The notes under the pieces were generated by a model. It saw only the letters and a list, made by a program, of their open reading frames with translations, did not search any database and was not told the DNA's origin. This document shows, in pieces, positions 62,012 through 64,000 of a stretch of 64,000 nt of DNA. The DNA is taken from positions 1-64,000 of the forward strand of contig CAMBOZ010000001.1 of NCBI GenBank assembly GCA_945869505.1. Direction: 5' to 3'. The translations under genes and the position numbers were made by a program. The DNA is from Bifidobacterium breve (GTDB lineage Bacteria; Actinomycetota; Actinomycetes; Nanopelagicales; Nanopelagicaceae). Position 1 is the stretch's first letter. Every line of letters starts with the position of its first letter.

Positions 62012-63615
62012 CGAATAGCGACCCAAGCGGCACTCGCTGCCGGCAAAGTTAACACTCCATTTAACAAAGTGATCTCGAAGTTTGAACCTAGCGCCAATGT
62101 ACCCACAGTTGGAATTTCCAAAGCGGCAGAGCTGGTATTCAAGTAGACAGCAAACTCTCCCCGCGCGAAAGAGAGTAGCCCTGTCTCCCCGCGATCAACC
62201 CATTCAATTTCGCCAGCGCCAAATAATTTGTTTTTACGAATCTTAAGTGCACTGCGATAAAGATTTAAGGTACTAGCGGAATCTCCGTTCTGTGCATCAA
62301 CCGAAAATTCGCTCCATTCATTCGGTATAGGCAACCATGGCGAGCCAGATGAGAAACCGAAAGGAGTTTTATCCCCGCTCCATGGCATTGGCACGCGCGC
62401 ACCATCACGCCCTTTTTGCACACCCTTAGTTCTAAAGAAAGATGGATCTTGGCGAACGCTATCTGCCAATTCGGCATCGGGTAAGCCAAGTTCTTGACCG
62501 TTGTAGATGTAGCAGGAACCTGGCAGAGCAACAACAAACAAGGCGAGCGCGCGAGATGCTTTCGCACCATGGCGCGAAGCAACACGGGGAGTATCGTGAT
62601 TACTCAGTGCCCAAGTTGCAGGAGCATCTACCTGGCCTAACATTTCTAAGGTGTCACTAATACATTTATAGAGATAAGCACCATCGAATGGCGCAACCAG
62701 CAGATCAAAGTTAAACACTTGCTGCAGTTCATCACTTCTCACATATCTCATTGCCCGTACCGGGGGATGTACCCAAGCTTCGGCAACTGCCATGATGTCT
62801 CGATTGTATGAGTCGAAAACTTTTCGCCAATTTCGGTAAACGGCATGCACACCGTCACGGTCAAAGAATGGAACGCTCGCCAATAGCTCACCGCGCTTCT
62901 CAGCTGACATTTGAGCGTCTAAACGCAAGGCATCGCTTAAGCCTTGTGGGTCGTGGTGGTCAACCAAGATGTTTTCTTTAGCCAATCCGTGTGCAACATC
63001 TATACGGAAACCGTCGACACCTAGATCAAGCCAGAACCGCAGAGTCTCTTCGAAATCACTTGCCACATCTTCGTTCTCCCAATTCAAATCTGGTTGAGAT
63101 GAATCAAAGAGGTGCAGGTAGTACTGAGAGGATCCATCTGCGGTTTTGATCTGTGTCCACGCAGGACCACCAAATAATGAAATCCAGTTATTTGGCGGAG
63201 TTCCATCTGGTTTTGCATCATAGAAGTGAAAGCGATCGCGTTCAGGCGAGCCGGGTTTAGCTGAAATGGCATCTTTAAACCAAGGATGCTGATCCGAGAA
63301 ATGATTTGGAACAACATCTACCAGAACGCGTAACCCAAGTTGATGTGCACGCACGATCATTGCTCGCGCATCTTCTAAATTTCCAAATCGCGGGTCAACA
63401 TCTCGTGGATCAGCCACATCGTAGCCGCCATCTTTATTGGGAGATGTGTAGAACGGGCTCAGCCAAATTGCATCAGCACCAAGTGCTTGCACATGTTCTA
63501 AATGAGAGGTGACTCCTGGCAGATCGCCTTCGCCATCACCATTGCTGTCAAAAAAAGAGCGTGGATAAATCTGATAGATAACAGATTCTGACCACCAGGG
63601 CTTATCTGAAACCAT
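62008..63615 (-). CDS. GH13 alpha-glucosidase (oligo-1,6-glucosidase-like)
   Basis: The 535-residue enzyme has the GH13 regions VDVVPNH (I), GFRIDVAHG with the nucleophile Asp (II), MAVAEAWV with the acid/base Glu (III) and LSNHDTPR (IV), and the N-terminal WWSESVIYQIYPRSFFDSNG typical of GH13 subfamilies with alpha-glucosidase activity. No signal peptide is present, so it acts on imported oligosaccharides such as maltose or isomaltose. The ATG at 63615 is six bases after TATCGT. Confidence 0.92.
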   Translation of the reverse strand: MVSDKPWWSESVIYQIYPRSFFDSNGDGEGDLPGVTSHLEHVQALGADAIWLSPFYTSPNKDGGYDVADPRDVDPRFGNLEDARAMIVRAHQLGLRVLVDVVPNHFSDQHPWFKDAISAKPGSPERDRFHFYDAKPDGTPPNNWISLFGGPAWTQIKTADGSSQYYLHLFDSSQPDLNWENEDVASDFEETLRFWLDLGVDGFRIDVAHGLAKENILVDHHDPQGLSDALRLDAQMSAEKRGELLASVPFFDRDGVHAVYRNWRKVFDSYNRDIMAVAEAWVHPPVRAMRYVRSDELQQVFNFDLLVAPFDGAYLYKCISDTLEMLGQVDAPATWALSNHDTPRVASRHGAKASRALALFVVALPGSCYIYNGQELGLPDAELADSVRQDPSFFRTKGVQKGRDGARVPMPWSGDKTPFGFSSGSPWLPIPNEWSEFSVDAQNGDSASTLNLYRSALKIRKNKLFGAGEIEWVDRGETGLLSFARGEFAVYLNTSSAALEIPTVGTLALGSNFEITLLNGVLTLPAASAAWVAIR

Positions 63616-63621
63616 CCCTTG

Positions 63622-63627
63622 ACGATA
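63622..63627 (-). promoter_or_regulatory. -10 element for leaderless GH13 gene
   Basis: TATCGT on the minus strand ends six bases before the ATG at 63615. Confidence 0.5.
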
Positions 63628-63675
63628 GATGAGGCGATAGAGCGCTCCAAATGAAAGGAAATGTAACTGGGCGCA

Positions 63676-63698
63676 TTGTTATATCGCTTTTATAACAA
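63676..63698. repeat. Perfect 8-base inverted repeat between the partial gene and GH13
   Basis: TTGTTATA (63676-63683) and TATAACAA (63691-63698) flank the 7 bases TCGCTTT. It lies about 50 bases upstream of the GH13 -10 and 4 bases after the stop codon of the preceding minus-strand gene. On the minus strand no T run follows, so an operator is as likely as a terminator. Confidence 0.45.
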
Positions 63699-63702
63699 TT
63701 AA

Positions 63703-64000
63703 TTATTTTTTAAGTGCCGGTGGCTTCCCTGGTTGCGGGCTCATATTCTTCGCAGTACTCGGCGCTTTCCCTGGTTGTGTAGGAGCTAAAGGAGGAGTCC
63801 CTAAGGCTTCAATGGCAGAATCTCGAGCAATTGTTGCGGCGATAACGGCATTTTGCTGCACCTTCATGCTTTGCCGTTTTTCCTTTTGTGTTTGATCAAC
63901 CGACCTTGCTGCACGGGCATCGGTAAGAGCTTTATCTATCGCCTCTTTGTAGATTCGATTTATCTCACGTCTTTGATTTTCATAAATTTTAAAGTCTTTT
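63703..64000 (-). CDS. C-terminal part of an Ala/Lys/Gln-rich coiled-coil protein (partial)
   Basis: A minus-strand frame enters from the right edge and stops at 63703-63705. About 98 residues are visible: a charged helical stretch (REINRIYKEAIDKALTDARA, then KEKRQSMKVQQNAVIAATIA) and a Pro-rich tail with two PGKxP repeats (QPGKAPST, QPGKPPALKK). The N-terminus lies outside the window. I do not recognise a family; a coiled coil is likely. Confidence 0.65.
   Translation of the reverse strand, partial: KDFKIYENQRREINRIYKEAIDKALTDARAARSVDQTQKEKRQSMKVQQNAVIAATIARDSAIEALGTPPLAPTQPGKAPSTAKNMSPQPGKPPALKK

Noticed and set aside
1..64000. Mobile elements, prophage, CRISPR arrays or integration sites
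   Set aside because: No transposase, integrase, phage structural gene or regularly spaced repeats were seen; the tRNA-Arg has no duplicated 3' end nearby.

Overview
The window looks like a chromosomal segment of a streamlined, low-GC actinobacterium of the freshwater acI type (Nanopelagicales, Planktophila/Nanopelagicus-like). This placement is inferred from gene content and style and was not tested by search. Actinobacterial hallmarks seen directly are two WhiB proteins, MtrA/MtrB, a mycothiol-pathway deacetylase (MshB type), DUF3117, DUF3107, DUF3499, an acyl-CoA carboxylase epsilon subunit, PdtaS and actinobacterial DapD. Streamlining shows as almost no intergenic DNA, many ATGA/TAATG overlaps, and loss of genes that flank these loci in Mycobacterium or Streptomyces (sigE/rseA, lpqB, hpf, sigH). 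I see no mobile element, prophage, CRISPR array or rRNA, and only one tRNA.

Layout. 1-8.4 kb (minus): one overlapping run from acyl-CoA carboxylase (pccB-accE-maf-accA3) into (deoxy)nucleoside breakdown (PNP, PGM2-type mutase, DeoC, aldehyde dehydrogenase). 8.4-10.8 kb (plus): BirA, PurK, PurE. 10.8-15.5 kb: envelope genes (UDP-glucose dehydrogenase, LCP ligase, GT2, SpoIID/LytB). 15.5-28.6 kb: DapD, LOG protein, a stand-alone sigma region-4 peptide, DUF3117, PepA, O-methyltransferase, HtrA, TatB, Mrp, DUF1003/MgtE-N pair, EamA, PHP, MarC, MpaB-like and ParA-like proteins; most of the part up to the MgtE-N gene follows mycobacterial Rv1201c-Rv1232c order. 28.6-38.2 kb: RhlE-type helicase, DUF3107, TetR, MoeZ, then MshB, a CysRS/MshC-like enzyme, GNAT, 7Fe ferredoxin, DapC and a mannose-1-phosphate guanylyltransferase. 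38.3-51.9 kb: WhiB2, a giant GT2, DUF5719, DUF3499, phosphomannomutase, SahH, MtrA, MtrB, ComF and SecA, matching Rv3240c-Rv3264c. 51.9-57.6 kb: Rv3235-like protein, an orphan CpaB/CpaE-like pair, DUF6912-like, PdtaS, WhiB1, tRNA-Arg(CCG), MsrA and MsrB. 57.7-64 kb: LacI regulator, flavin oxidoreductase, MetB-type enzyme, two small membrane proteins, GH13 alpha-glucosidase and a partial coiled-coil protein.

Regulation. Seventeen genes that begin transcription units carry a TANNNT hexamer ending 6-8 bases before the start codon, so leaderless mRNA seems to be the rule here. The pccB/birA pair appears to share a single symmetric -10 element. The most notable non-coding structures are a nested inverted-repeat element before the CpaB-like gene (52420-52507), paired palindromes in the whiB2 promoter, and three phased boxes before the lacI-type gene. 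The phosphomannomutase appears to need an AUU start codon.
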